DNA from: Penium margaritaceum | Lineage: Eukaryota > Streptophyta > Zygnematophyceae > Desmidiales > Peniaceae | Reading direction: 5' to 3' | Assembly (NCBI GenBank): GCA_023375785.1 | Contig: SZWC01004829.1 | Span: 67,095 to 131,094, forward strand | Length of the DNA: 64,000 bases | Shown here: in pieces, positions 45,716-57,170 of the stretch | Position numbering within the stretch: the first letter of the stretch is position 1 | How the letters are laid out: each line of letters starts with the position of its first letter | Notes under the pieces: generated by a model | Told to the model about the DNA's origin: nothing | The model's input: the letters and a program-made list of their open reading frames with translations, nothing else | Databases searched by the model: none | Program-made: the position numbers and the translations under genes

Positions 45716-45863
45716 ACCGTCCCTGTGGCATTCACATGTTGTCAGTTCTTGCTCCCTCACGCTGCTGCCAGCGTGGCACCACGTGGTGCGTTCTCTTTGC
45801 GTTCCGCCAACTGCTGCTACTTCTGCTAATTCTACTGCTTTTGTATCTCATATGCCCCCCAGC

Positions 45864-45875
45864 GCTCTGATACCA
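45864..45875 (-). other. Primer binding site of element F (minus strand)
   Basis: GCTCTGATACCA on the plus strand is TGGTATCAGAGC on the minus strand, a perfect initiator tRNA-Met type site three bases from the LTR. It sets the orientation of F. Confidence 0.9.
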
Positions 45876-45878
45876 AAT

Positions 45879-46540
45879 TGGAAATATTTTAGGGCATGTA
45901 GGTCCATGCAAAAACGAACATGATCTCTGTGTGTGAGTGAGATGTTAGACGGCAAGAATTTAGTTAAGTCTGGAGCGCTGAATATAAAATAACAAGGAGA
46001 GAATACAAATGAGCCCCTAGCGGGCTTAAGTAGGGGAGCCGGCAGCTAGCCCCACCGGGCCCCGTCAACCCCGCTGAACCCAAACAAGTCAGCAGGGAGA
46101 ACACATTGTGTACACCACGATAACAAAAATGGTGGTCTCCTTGAGGCACCAAAACAACTCTCTGAGTGCCCGGGTCTCAACCACCGAGAAAATAGGAGCA
46201 ATGTTAGAAAATCTCCGAATGTATGTCCAGACACACATGGCTTATCAAACATCGGAAGCGCTAGTTTAGCCACCAAGTCTCCTCGTCGCACCGGTACAGT
46301 CCACCGGGTGCGCGGGTCTCAACCGACCGAGAAAACTCTCCTAACTTTGGAGACGCCAACAGAGCTGCCAGAACGCATCAATCGCGTCTCGCCGGCGCTG
46401 TCGTAGGTGCTGGAAAAGTCTCGAGACACTCCAGAGGCTCGTCATGTCGTCATCCCCTTTGCTATCATATACCGCCAACGTGGGTACATGGATAATGCAT
46501 CGACGTCAGTCATGACGGGTGGAAGCCACACAAACCAACA
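45879..46540 (-). repeat. Right (5') LTR of element F
   Basis: 662 bp, on the minus strand from TGTTGGTTTGTGTGG to ATATTTCCA. It carries two of the GGTCTCCT...CCGGGTCTCAACC units. Confidence 0.78.
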
Positions 46541-46684
46541 TATATGTGTGCAATCATTTCCACACTTGCCATCAAAGTAAAATTACCGCTAATTATAAAT
46601 TGCTCCATTGTCCCAAATTCTCAATTGTATTCTGCCTCGTAACTTCTATCTGTTCACCATTTACGCTCTGTTCGGCATAACACT

Positions 46685-46696
46685 TGGTATCAGAGC
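46685..46696 (+). other. Primer binding site of element E
   Basis: TGGTATCAGAGC, perfect, two bases after the LTR end CATAACA. Confidence 0.9.
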
Positions 46697-46828
46697 TCAG
46701 CAGTACCGGAGAGCCATCCAGCTACTTTAGTCATCTAGAGGACTAAATCGCAACAGTCGTCAGCGCATCTCGCACATGAAGACTTTACAGAATTTGCAAC
46801 TACAACGTGATGCAAGAGAGCGCATCCG

Positions 46829-47990
46829 ATGAGCAGCAGCGGGTTTTTGGCGACGACTTCGGCAATCGAGGAGCATAACGTGCTTGTGCGCGCGAACCCT
46901 AAAGAGATAACGAGCATTGGCGTGGCAGGCTATGCAGCAATTGCATCAACCCCTACAACTGCGACGACCAACCCGGTCGCGGATCCAACGGCGATAAACC
47001 AGTATCCCCTACCGACAACCTCGACGACAACAACAGGAGCGACTGTTTGCACAGGAAGACAAGTGTGGATAAACGAGGAATCGATGAACCATGTCTCCGT
47101 GCTTGAAGGGATCAACGACCATGTGCTCCAACAACTGAATGTAATGATGGAGGCTGTTCGCAACACAAGTGCACGAGAGGCGGTGCTCGTCAAGAGAAAT
47201 ACCCAACTCTTGAGTGAACGCAAGATTGGCCCGGCCCCTCCCGAGCCGTTCGATCTGGCTGACGAGTCTGGAGGTGTATTTCACTGCTACTTAGGTCAAT
47301 GACGACCGAAAGAAGATTGACGCCGCGGCCGCGCTTTTGCGTTGCGCGGCGCTAAGCTGGTGGTCTGATCTAAAGGCCATCCAACGGCAGCAGGAGACCG
47401 GCGGGGCCTCATCAACGGCCAACGGCGCCTGTCTCATATCACCAAACGCAGGCGTTGTAGCCTTTTGAGCATATCAACCCACAATGGCAAGACGCGCTGA
47501 AGCCACCAACCGATTGGAATGAATTCTCGTGCGTAATACTCACACGATTTGGACGGCTCAACAAGAAGGCCAACACTCGGTAAAAGCTCTAACATCTTTG
47601 TCTATAGTCCAACGTGCCAGAGTACACGCAAACATTCTGCAAGATCATTACTAGAGCAGACATTGCCGCCAACAAGCTCTGTCTTCACTACAACAATGGC
47701 CTCAAGTGAGACATCCGATGAGCGATCGCCATCTTCAGCATCCAAAACGAACTATAGCGGATGATCGCAGCAACAAAAAGGATCGACATTGCCGACTACA
47801 ATGTTTGGATACAGAAATGCTATGGCTGGCGACCTCCCAACCACCATTCTTGGGAATGGAAAAAGCTAGTCGATGGACTCCTCAACTCCGATGGAAGTGA
47901 ACGATGTTGACCAGAGAGATACGTGAACTTGTTACAACTGCGGAAAAATTGGGCAGAAATCTCACAACTGCCGAAGCAAACAGCAAGTCA
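46829..47990 (+). pseudogene. gag relic of element E
   Basis: 157 readable residues from 46829 (MSSSGFLATTSAIEEHNVLV; HVLQQLNVMMEAVRNTSARE) form the best-preserved N-terminal gag leader of this family; the stretch LVKRNTQLL matches the leaders of A and C. A zinc knuckle with CGKIGQKSHNC lies near 47938-47970. Confidence 0.78.
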
Positions 47991-48189
47991 AAAGGGGAGG
48001 ACGTCATAGGAAAATGAGCAAGGAAATGGCAAGGGACTTTATTGAAAGACACGCCTTTTGCTTGTGAGGAGCGATCTGTTTTCAACGATCGCTCATCTGA
48101 ATGGCCTACGATGTTGTAGAGGGTTTCTAAGATCGCAAAGTTCGATGAGGGGTACGAGGACAACCAACCGGCGATACTGTTGAAAGTGC

Positions 48190-50500
48190 AACCCAAAAGT
48201 TGCAAAAAACGCAGAACGGTACCGGCACTATTGGATGGAAGAGCTTCTCACAGTCTTGTAAGCGGCGACATGGTTTGCAAACAGGGTTTGCAGACCAAAC
48301 AAGGGGTTTTTGTAGGAAAAACCGTCAATGGATGATTGAAAATACGGGTACTCCGAGAACCACTACAACTAAAATTTGGTGATCTGCACGATGTAACGGT
48401 CTTGAGGTCCTATCCAATGAGTTACCAGAAAGTTATTCTCTGACCAGATTTCCTTTACCAACACAATCGACAGGTTGACTGGAACAGCGGCAATGTCTAT
48501 GTGGAAATCGACAGTGCCAAGCGTGCATGGGGTGGAAGACGACATTTTGAAGTCGCTACAGGCATTTTGAGCTCACGGTTAGCCATTTGGACATACAAAT
48601 GCCCCGGCTACGTTTATGGCGGCAATGGACATCATTTCCGCCTACACCTCGACGATTTTATCTCGGTGTACCCGGACGACATTCTGGAGTACACCCCCAA
48701 GGAGCACAATGGACATCTTCAAACAGTTCTCAAAGTTGTATAAAGAGAGAAATATTTTGAAAAACTCTTGAATTACGACTCCAGTTGCCGTTCAAACGAG
48801 TGTTTGGGTCGTCAACAATGCGCGGATCATCATGGATCCGAAAAAAGTGGTAGGAGACTTTGATTGGCCGACGCCGACCAACATTGGTTCAAGTTTTCCT
48901 CGGCTTTTGTTATTACTACTGGTGCTTCGTATGAGATTACACCCGAGTGTCAACGCCTCTCTCGGATCTCACTGAAAAGGATAGTGAGTGGCGGTGGGGA
49001 GATAACGAAGAAGAAGAATTCTTTGCTTTGCGGAACGCTCTGACCTTCCCGCCAGCCCTACGATTAGCCGATCCAACATTCGACTAAGTCATGGCTACAG
49101 ACACCTCAGATTGAGCCATCGGCGTGGTTCTCCTACAAGATCACGGCAACGGAAAACAACCGGTCGCATGCATGTCACAAAAACTGCGAGGACCAAAACT
49201 CATCTATGCCGTACATGGGAAGGAGATGCTGGCGGTCGTACATGCATTTACAATGTAGCGATGATTCAGTTCCACAAATGCATCATACTCACCGACCATC
49301 ATGCGCTGAAATTTTTGAACATGTAGCTGCACCTCAGTCGACATAAAATCCGATAGATGGAATTCCTATAATCTGGTTTCGACAACAATATTGAGTACCG
49401 GCCAGGAAAAACCAACCTAGCAGACGTGCTCGGCCACGGACCAGATCTGATGGCTGAGGCAGCAATACAAGAGCTGCAGCGAGATCCGTATCTTGACGAG
49501 TTGTTCAAACGAGGCTACGACCAGCATGGCGGATACGACAAGGGGAAATTCTCGTACGACGCACTGTATTGGTGGCAATAATTCACTCGTTAGGTGGTCG
49601 TTCCCCCAAAACGATGAACTCTGCCGCCTGATGCTCGAAAAGTGCCATGACACCGGTCCAGGTGGACATTTTGGATAAGACAAGATGCTAAAGAAGCTAG
49701 CAAAACACTACTAGTGGGACAAGATGCAGTCTGATGTGACCAGCTTCTGCAAAACCTGTGACATGCGTTAGCGACAAAAATCCCGTCGCACGCAGCCTTT
49801 CGGGTTTTTGAAGCCGCTCCCCATTCCGACGGAACCGTGGACCGACATCTCCATGGACTTCGTCATAGGATTACCAGTCACACCCGAGGGATATGATGCA
49901 ATCCGTGTGGTAATCGACAAGGTTTGCAAAATGTCTTACTTAATTCCGACAACAACCACCGTCTCCGTCGTGGGAATAGCACGGCTGTTTTTAAATTGTA
50001 TCGTACGGCTACACAGCGTGTCTAAGACTATCATGAGCGACAGGGACGATCGATTCTCCAACCGTTTCTGGCACGAACCAATGGCTTGCTACGACAGTCG
50101 GATCCAGCTTTCAATGGCATTCCACCATCAAACCCGTGGCCAGACCGAGCAAACCGATCAGACGCTTGAGCAACTTCTCCAAACATTATGCAAACCTCAT
50201 GGGACAGATTGGCCACAAAAACTCCCGACGGCAGAATTCGCATACAATTCGATAACTTCCACCGCAAGGGGTAAAACTCTGTTCAAAGTGGTATTTGAAA
50301 AACTTCCCGCCACACCACCTGGACTACAACGTAAAAAATTCTCCACCATTGAGGAGAAAACATGGCAGACGCTCGCGGAGACACAAGCGGCGATGAAGCG
50401 AGCAGCTGACCAATATCGTAGCGACATGTTTTTGCCGTTGGTTACAAAGTCCTTCTCAGCTCAGCCAACATCAAACTTCATCAAGCCGACAGTTCTAAGC
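48190..50500 (+). pseudogene. pol relic of element E
   Basis: Protease-like sequence near 48190-48480, partial RT near 48500-48900, RNase H near 49000-49340, integrase zinc part near 49600 and a long open integrase core at 49808-50400 (ISMDFVIGLPVTPEGYDAIR, TEFAYNSI-type stretch). The integrase is the longest intact frame of E (297 residues to the chromodomain). Confidence 0.8.
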
Positions 50501-50599
50501 TCAAACCCCGATGGTTGGGAACATTTGAGATCAAGCGCATGCAAACCCCTATGGTTGGATGACAATTTTCCTGGTAGGAAAGTACCTCCCCCTTCTCTT

Positions 50600-50745
50600 G
50601 TACACATGGATGAGGACACAAAGTATGTCATCGAGGAAATCCTTGGCCATGGACGATATGGAAAAAAAAATAAAACACCTTGTCAATTGGCACGGCTATG
50701 ACGGTGCACATAACAGTTGCAAACCCTGCGATAACCTCTGAGACG
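50600..50745 (+). pseudogene. Chromodomain relic of element E
   Basis: YVIEEILGHGRYG followed by HLVNWHGYDGAHNS, the same chromodomain type as in A and G. Confidence 0.82.
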
Positions 50746-50831
50746 TTGATCACTTGATCAACGGATGTTACATCCATCACCCGGCCACATTTCTACGCAA
50801 GCCGGGACGTCGTGGCTAAAACGGGGAGAAG

Positions 50832-51423
50832 TATTACAAAAAAATGTAGAGGATTCCCTAATCTTTTGTGTGGAAATTTCTTTCATCACAAAAATAGCCC
50901 ACCGCATGTTAAGACCTCGATTCTTGCTCCGACGGTCAAGGGAGATTCGGCCAACTGCCCTCGTCCTTTCGTAAACCTTTTTGAACCTTCAAACAACTTT
51001 GACCAATTTTGACAATCGATGACCGAGGTGTCACAACCTTCCGGTCGACTATATAGAAATGTTTATGAAGATGCATCTCACATCTTCGTCGTCAGTATTC
51101 AAAGTCACCAATTCCTCGGCGGAGCTTCTAGATCCAACAATTCACGACGCGACTTGGCACGCGTTGCTCAATGATCGACCCTACGACCCTGACTATGTCT
51201 CATCTGCAACTCGCACTTGTGTAAATGTGTTCGATCAATTTGACACTAGTCATTAAAGTACAGTTATTGATAATTATAAATTGCTCATGTGTGCCGAATT
51301 TTCAACCGTGTTCAGCCTCATAACTTCTACTTGTCCACCATCTACGCTACTTATGAATTGCTGAAGTGTCTCAAATTGTCAATTGTGTTCTGCCTTGCAA
51401 CTTCTACTTGTTCACCATCTACG
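50832..51423 (+). repeat. 3' LTR of element E with a duplicated tail
   Basis: It follows the purine-rich ACGGGGAGAAG and aligns with the family LTR. The last 77 bp are present twice in tandem (51274-51350, 51351-51423), both ending in TTCTACTTGT(C/T)CACCATCTACG. The usual CATAACA end is not found. Confidence 0.75.
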
Positions 51424-52235
51424 AAGGTTGTCTTCTCTTCCATCAATTCCTCTTGCACCTTGTCCCAAGCCCTCCAGATGAGCTAGTAGGCAAATTTTTC
51501 ATGGGTTACAACTTCTTCAACGACAATGTAGAGAGCTTTAACGTCGGTGATAGGGTTTTTGGCCACCGTGTCTCGCATGCCTCGTAAGACCCACTTTTTT
51601 GTGCACCCGGGATTCCCCTTGGTTTGGCTTGGGGTGCCGTTGTGACTGTTGACCTACAAAAACACCACAAAAACGTGGGACTTGCTGCTCAAGTGATCAC
51701 TGATGTCCTTGTTACACCCCTCGCTCTTCTGGTTGCGACAGCGTACCACTATACGACCGGGTTCCGACCGTTCCCACTTCAACCAAGATTGCTATTGGAC
51801 TGCATAGTCCTCTACGGTGCAGTGGCACTCTTCCATGGTCTGGAACTCCATGCCTCCCTGGAACCATGCCCCATCTGGCCCACCATCATCCTCGTTGGAG
51901 GGACATGCACTCCAAAGAAAATAGAACATTGAGAAAAAGTGTTTGGGATTTTAGCCTACAATGTGGCAAATGGTGACAAGGGATGCTTGAGATTTCACGA
52001 TGGCTCTTTCTGCTTCCGTGGTGTGTGGTGTTCGGTGCCCGACTTCCAACTAAGTGTGGTTGGACGTGGTCTTAGCAAGCACTCTAGTCCAGACATGGGA
52101 TGTGCCATTGCGCATTTCCATGACGGATGTAGGACGTACCAATGGGTGGGTAGTACTGTTCCGGATGGACACGGACTGTTTTTCCGCCTTTGTACGACAT
52201 GGGTCCCGGTTGGGGGATCCGGAGGCCATGGATAA
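51424..52235 (+). pseudogene. Unrecognised, mostly open stretch in one frame
   Basis: One plus frame stays open from the LTR edge to 52235 except for a TAA at 51585 and a TGA at 51930; the parts read 74, 102 and 98 residues. Residues such as KFFMGYNFFNDNVESFNVGD, VITDVLVTPLALLVATAYHY and WVPVGGSGGHG look protein-like, but I recognise no family. It may be a decayed host gene fragment between elements E and G, or chance. It matches none of the retroelement proteins here. Confidence 0.35.
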
Positions 52236-52589
52236 CAACAGTGTAGCTTCTTCCTCCACATTCCAACCGTCACACTCTCTCATGTCTTCATCCCATTCTA
52301 CAAACAAGCGGAGATGGATGGGGTCAACATAATCGACGTTTGAGTCGGTTGTCAGTGGATCCGGATAGTGAGGTCCAAGCGACAGCTGCATGCGAACACT
52401 ACGTGGCGTGAACGATTTGCCGCTCTACACTCGGTGAACCGAGAAACATTGAGCCGCCATGTGGCCAGATTGAGGGCATGTTGGCGATAAGAATGGAGAT
52501 TAAATATGTACAATGCCTCCATGCCATTGACTCATTGGGTACGAGAATACCGGCCAGCGCCATGGGCACAACGCGAGATCGGCCCATGG

Positions 52590-53000
52590 GCGTTTGGGCT
52601 ACCCAGGACTCCAGCGTGGTAGAGTACACGCGGAGATTCAGCGAGATTATCACTGGAGCTGAAAATACTACCAATGAGCTCTGTTTTTACTACAACAACT
52701 GTCTCAAGAGAGATATCCGGTGAGCAATCACTATCTTTGGCATCCAAAACAACTTTTTGCGGATGATCGCAGCAGCACAAAGGATCGACATCGCCAACTA
52801 CAATGCTAGGATCTACGAATCCTATGGCTGGCAACCTCTTAAACACAATTATCATGGAAAAGGAAAGAACCAGTCGACGAAATCCTCAACTCAGATGGAA
52901 GTGGACACCGTCGACCAGAGAGATACATGAACCGACTATAACTGCAAAACATTTGGGTACATCGCACGCAACTGCCGGAGCAAGCAGCAGGCCAAAAAGG
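52590..53000 (+). pseudogene. gag relic of element G
   Basis: VEYTRRFSEIITGAENTTNE and CFYYNNCLKRDI match the gag block of A and C. A knuckle-like FGYIARNCRSKQQ follows near 52945. Confidence 0.78.
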
Positions 53001-53159
53001 AGAGGAAGTCGGAGAAAACGAGTCGAGAAATGGCGAAAGGCAAGAGTAAAAGGCACAACTCTTATCCATGAGGAGCAATCTACGCCAAATGATCGTCCAT
53101 CTGAACGGCCTACATTGCCGCAGAGGGTTGTTGAGATTGCAAAATTCGACGAGGGGTAC

Positions 53160-56100
53160 AAGGACAATCAGCCCGCGGTACTACTAAAATTTCAGCCTCA
53201 AGGATGCGGCAGTCGCAGAACGCTCTGCCACTGTTGGATAGAGGAAGTTCACAAAGCTTTGTCAGCAACAACATATTCCGCAAACTGGGTTGCAGACTGA
53301 TCCAGGGGTGTTTGAAAGAAATACCGTCGACGGGAGACTGCAAATACAGAGACTCGAAGAACAACTACTTTTACAAGTGGGAGATCTATGAGATGTAACG
53401 GTCTCGAGGTCTTGTCCAATGAGCGATCAAAAAACCATCCTTGGACGAGATTTCTTGTACTCGCACAATCTGCAGGTCGACTTGAACAGCGGCGGCGTCT
53501 ACGTGGAGATCGACGGTGTCAAACAAAAATTTTTGCGTGCGGGAAGGAAGCTGACAGTGGAAAGAAGAGAGGTGGAAGTAGCACAGGAAGCCGCGGAAGT
53601 CGAGAAGCGAGAACCTATGCAACCGATACCGCTCAACGTGGTCAAGCACTTCATACGACAAGAAGCTGGAGTGTGGCTCGTACATCCTGAGCCAATGGAA
53701 GAAGGGGAAGTGGCAGCAGCTGACTCACCACCGGTCTCATCAGCCTCATCGGCATCGACAAAGTTTGCGATGGTACCTAAAGAATTTGCACCACTCATCC
53801 AAGAGTTTGCGGACATCTTCTCCAACAAACTTTCGAGAACCTTACCTCCTCAACGAGACATCGACCATTGCATTGAACTAAAGATGGGAATCAGATCTAT
53901 TGTTCAAGGGGCATATCGGATGAGCGATCACGAGCCCATTGAGCTAAAAAAGAGCTTGACGAGAGGCTCGGTCAAGGGTTCATCCGCCCTTTCACATCAC
54001 CATATGTCATACCAATATTATTTGTAAAAAAGGAAACAGGAGAGATGCGGATGTGCGTGGACTATCGGGCGTTGAACGAGTCTACCAATAAAAACCACCA
54101 TCCTCTTCCTTGAGCGGATGAGCTTTTCAACGAGCTCCGAGGGGCCAGAATCTTCAGCAAAATCGACTTACGCAGCGGATATCACAAGATAACTGTGGCA
54201 GACTCCGACATCTAGAAGAACCCGCTATGGGCAATTTGAGTTCACGGTCATGCCGTTTGGACTCACAAATTCCCGACGATGTTTATTGCGGCAATGAAGA
54301 ATATTTTCTGAACATAACTCGACGATTTTTTCGTGGTGCACCTCGATAAAATTTTGGTGTACATTCACACCACGGAGGGGCATGATGGCCACAAACGAAA
54401 AGTTCTCGAAGTTTTACAAAGAGAGTTTTTTTTTGGAAAACTCTCAAAATGTGACTTTGGTCGCATTTTGATTGAGTTTTTGGGCCACGTCATCAACGTT
54501 GGACGGACCACCATGCATCAAAAAAAGGTGGGATCAGTCGTTGATTGGCCAACACTGACCAACGTTCGAGAGATTTAAGTATTCATTGGTTTCTGCAATT
54601 ACTACCGGCGATTCATACGGGACTACGCCCGAATGTTAGCGCCTCTTAACAACCTTAATCGAAAAGAAAACGAGTGGCTGTGGGGAAATAGCAAACAAGA
54701 AGTGTTCACCACTTAGCGTAACGCTCTGACCTCGGCGCCAGCCAGACAATTAGCTAATCCAACGGCCGACTACGTCATGGCTACGGATGCATCAGACTGA
54801 GCCATTGGTGCAGTGCTCATTCAAGACCATGGCAACGGCGAGCAACCGGTAGCCTACATGTCCCGAAAACTACAAGGACCGGAACTCAACTACGCCGTAG
54901 AAGAGAAAGTGATGCTAGCGTTCGTTCATGCGTTCAAGACATGGCGATGCTACATGAAGGATCGTCGATGCATCGTGCACACCGACCACCATGGTTTAAA
55001 GTATTTGAAGACGTTGCCCAATCTTAGTCCATGTCAAACCAATGGATGGAGTTCCTAGAATCCGGGTTTGACTACGACATTGAGTACCGGCCAACCAAAT
55101 GAACCTGGCAGACGCACTCGGCTGCCGACCAAGTTTAATGGCTGAGGTGGTAATGTTACAGCTACAGCAAGACCCGTACTTTGAGTGACTGTTTGCACGA
55201 GGCTACGACCAGCACGGCGGATATGACAAAACCAAATTCTGGTTTGACGCACCCTAGAGGCGACAACGCTTCACTCGCCAGGTGGTCGTTCCCCCGGACG
55301 ACGGACTTCGCCGAATATTGCTTGAAGAATTCCACGACACAGGACCAGGCAGAGACTTTGGAGAGGACAATATGTTGAAGAAGCTAGCGAAAGACTATTG
55401 GTGGGACAAGATGCAAGACGACATAGCCAACTTCTGTAAAAGACACATGACAGCGACAAAAATCCCGTCGCACGCTGCCACCCGGACTTCTGCAACCGCT
55501 CCCGATTGCAACAGAACCGTGGACCAACATCTCAATAGACTTCGTCACAAGATTACCGGTCACATTTGAGGGATACGTCGCAATCCTTGTGGTCGTCAAC
55601 AGGTTTATCAAAATGTCCCACTTCATCCCGACAACGACCACCGTCACCGCCGAGGCAATTGCACGACTATTTCTATACAACACCATGCGGCTACACGGCG
55701 TACCAAGAACCATCACAAGTGACAAAGACAATCGATTCACCAGCCATTTTTGGCACAAACTGATGAATCGCTACACCAGCAAAATTCAACTTTTAACGGC
55801 TTTTCATCCACAAACTGATGACCAAACCAAGCGGACCAATCAGACACTCAAACAGCTTCTCCAAACACTATGCCAACCTCATAGGATGGATTGGGTACTG
55901 AAGCTCCCGACTACTGAAGTTGCATACAATTCGGCAGTCTCCACCTCAACAAGGAAAACTCTGTTTGAAGTGGTGTATGGCAAACTTCCTGCCACACCAG
56001 CCGGACTGCAAAGTCGCAGTAAAATTCCTACGGTTGACGTTCAACGTCGAGACTTCACCACCATGTGGGAGGAAACACGATAAACCCTCACAAAGACACA

Positions 56101-56275
56101 AGCATCGATGAAACGAGCAGCTGACCGACATTGCAATAACGATATCTTCACCCTTGGCAACAAAGTCCTCCTCTGCTTGGCAAACATCAAACTCCGCGGA
56201 GCCGACTATTCGAAGCTCAAACCCCTATTGTTGGGACCATTTGAGATGAAGTACATGCAAATCCCTGTGGTTGCG
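53160..56275 (+). pseudogene. pol relic of element G
   Basis: The protease/linker part 53419-53930 reads long (TILGRDFLYSHNLQVDLNSG; LPPQRDIDHCIELKMG, the conserved lead-in to RT). RT is about 53930-54590, RNase H about 54720-55070 (QPVAYMSRKLQGPELNYAVE), integrase about 55260-56270 (MSHFIPTTTTVTAEAIARLF; FHPQTDDQTKRTNQTLKQLL). Ty3/gypsy order. Confidence 0.83.
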
Positions 56276-56399
56276 TGACTCAAACTCCCTAACACTATGC
56301 AAGTTCATCCGTGTTCCATGTCAGAAGACTCAAGTACTACCGAGACCCCGGAGAGAACTTTCTCGACAGAGATATCCCTCCTCTACCTCTCGTTCAAGT

Positions 56400-56535
56400 G
56401 GACAAAGACACGGAGTACGTCATCGAGGACATCCTCGGCCATTGACAATGAGGCTTAATGACAGAGTATCTCGTCAACTGGCACGGCTACGGCGCCGCGC
56501 ACAATAGCTGAGAACCCTACGATAACCTCCAAGAC
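56400..56535 (+). pseudogene. Chromodomain relic of element G
   Basis: YVIEDILGH and TEYLVNWHGYGAAHNS show the chromodomain core. Confidence 0.82.
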
Positions 56536-56622
56536 GTCGATGATCTCATTGACGGCTATTACCGTCGCCACCAGGCCACATCTGCATGCTCGCGAGGACG
56601 TCGCGGCCAAAAGAGGAGGAAG

Positions 56623-57170
56623 TGTTACGTACCAGATATACACGAGTCCCAAATCTTTTTGAGTGGGCATTTTTTTTTACATAAACAGCCCATTGGGTCG
56701 CGAGACAGCGATAATCACTCAGATGGTCGAGGGCAAACTGGCCAATTGCATCACCCTTAGTGAATATTCCTTAACCTTTTGATGGCTTGGACCACTCGCA
56801 AACCTATGACAGAAGTATCATGACCTTTCGATCGACTTCTCGACGCACCGAGACGAATCTGGAGCTAAAAAGATGCATCTTGCATCGCCACTGCAGATTT
56901 TCAAAGACCCCCGACTTTTCGGCGGACCTTCTTGAATCCAATCACTCAAAACTCGACTCCGCACGCGTCGCTCGACAATCGACCCAACGACCCCAAACTT
57001 GCCTCATTCGTAACTTGACACTTTTATACATACATGTTTGATCATTTCAACACATGTCATTGAAGTACACTTAGCGCTAATTAGAAATTGCTCAAGTGTC
57101 CCACATTCTAAATCGTGTTCTGCCTCGCAACTTCTACCTATTCACCATCTACGCTCCGTTTAGTATAACA
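56623..57170 (+). repeat. 3' LTR of element G
   Basis: Starts TGTTACGTACCAG after the purine tract AAGAGGAGGAAG (56611-56622) and ends TAGTATAACA. Same family as the LTRs of A, C and E and the solo LTR. Confidence 0.88.

Larger units (their letters stand above)
39863..46540 (-). mobile_element. LTR element F, minus strand, no recognisable pol
   Basis: The right LTR (45879-46540) is followed on the minus strand by the perfect primer site TGGTATCAGAGC (45864-45875). A matching LTR part at the left (39863-40112) is preceded on the minus strand by a purine tract CAGCCAGGGGGAG. The interior of about 5.7 kb shows no RT, RNase H or integrase, only low-complexity DNA and three consecutive minus-strand frames. 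It fits a large non-autonomous LTR element (LARD-like) or an unrecognised family. A second polypurine tract/LTR start near 40738 suggests stacked insertions. Broken; one 19-N gap and duplicated assembly edges inside. Confidence 0.65.
46541..51423 (+). mobile_element. LTR retrotransposon E (Ty3/gypsy chromovirus), relic; left LTR part at 39071
   Basis: LTR end (46541-46682), primer site TGGTATCAGAGC (46685-46696), gag, knuckle, protease, parts of RT, RNase H, integrase, chromodomain and 3' LTR (from 50832) follow in gypsy order. Its 5' LTR was split by element F and the MITE-like insertion. More than ten breaks. No target duplication seen. Confidence 0.85.
52590..57170 (+). mobile_element. LTR retrotransposon G (Ty3/gypsy chromovirus), relic with 3' LTR only
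   Basis: gag, knuckle, protease, RT, RNase H, integrase, chromodomain and a 548-bp 3' LTR are in order. No 5' LTR or primer site was found upstream; sequence from 52236 to about 52590 is unassigned. It is closest in sequence to E and A. Broken many times. Confidence 0.85.

Noticed and set aside
45117-45870. Poly-Leu/Ala/Cys open frames
   Set aside because: Product of an imperfect trinucleotide array in all three frames.
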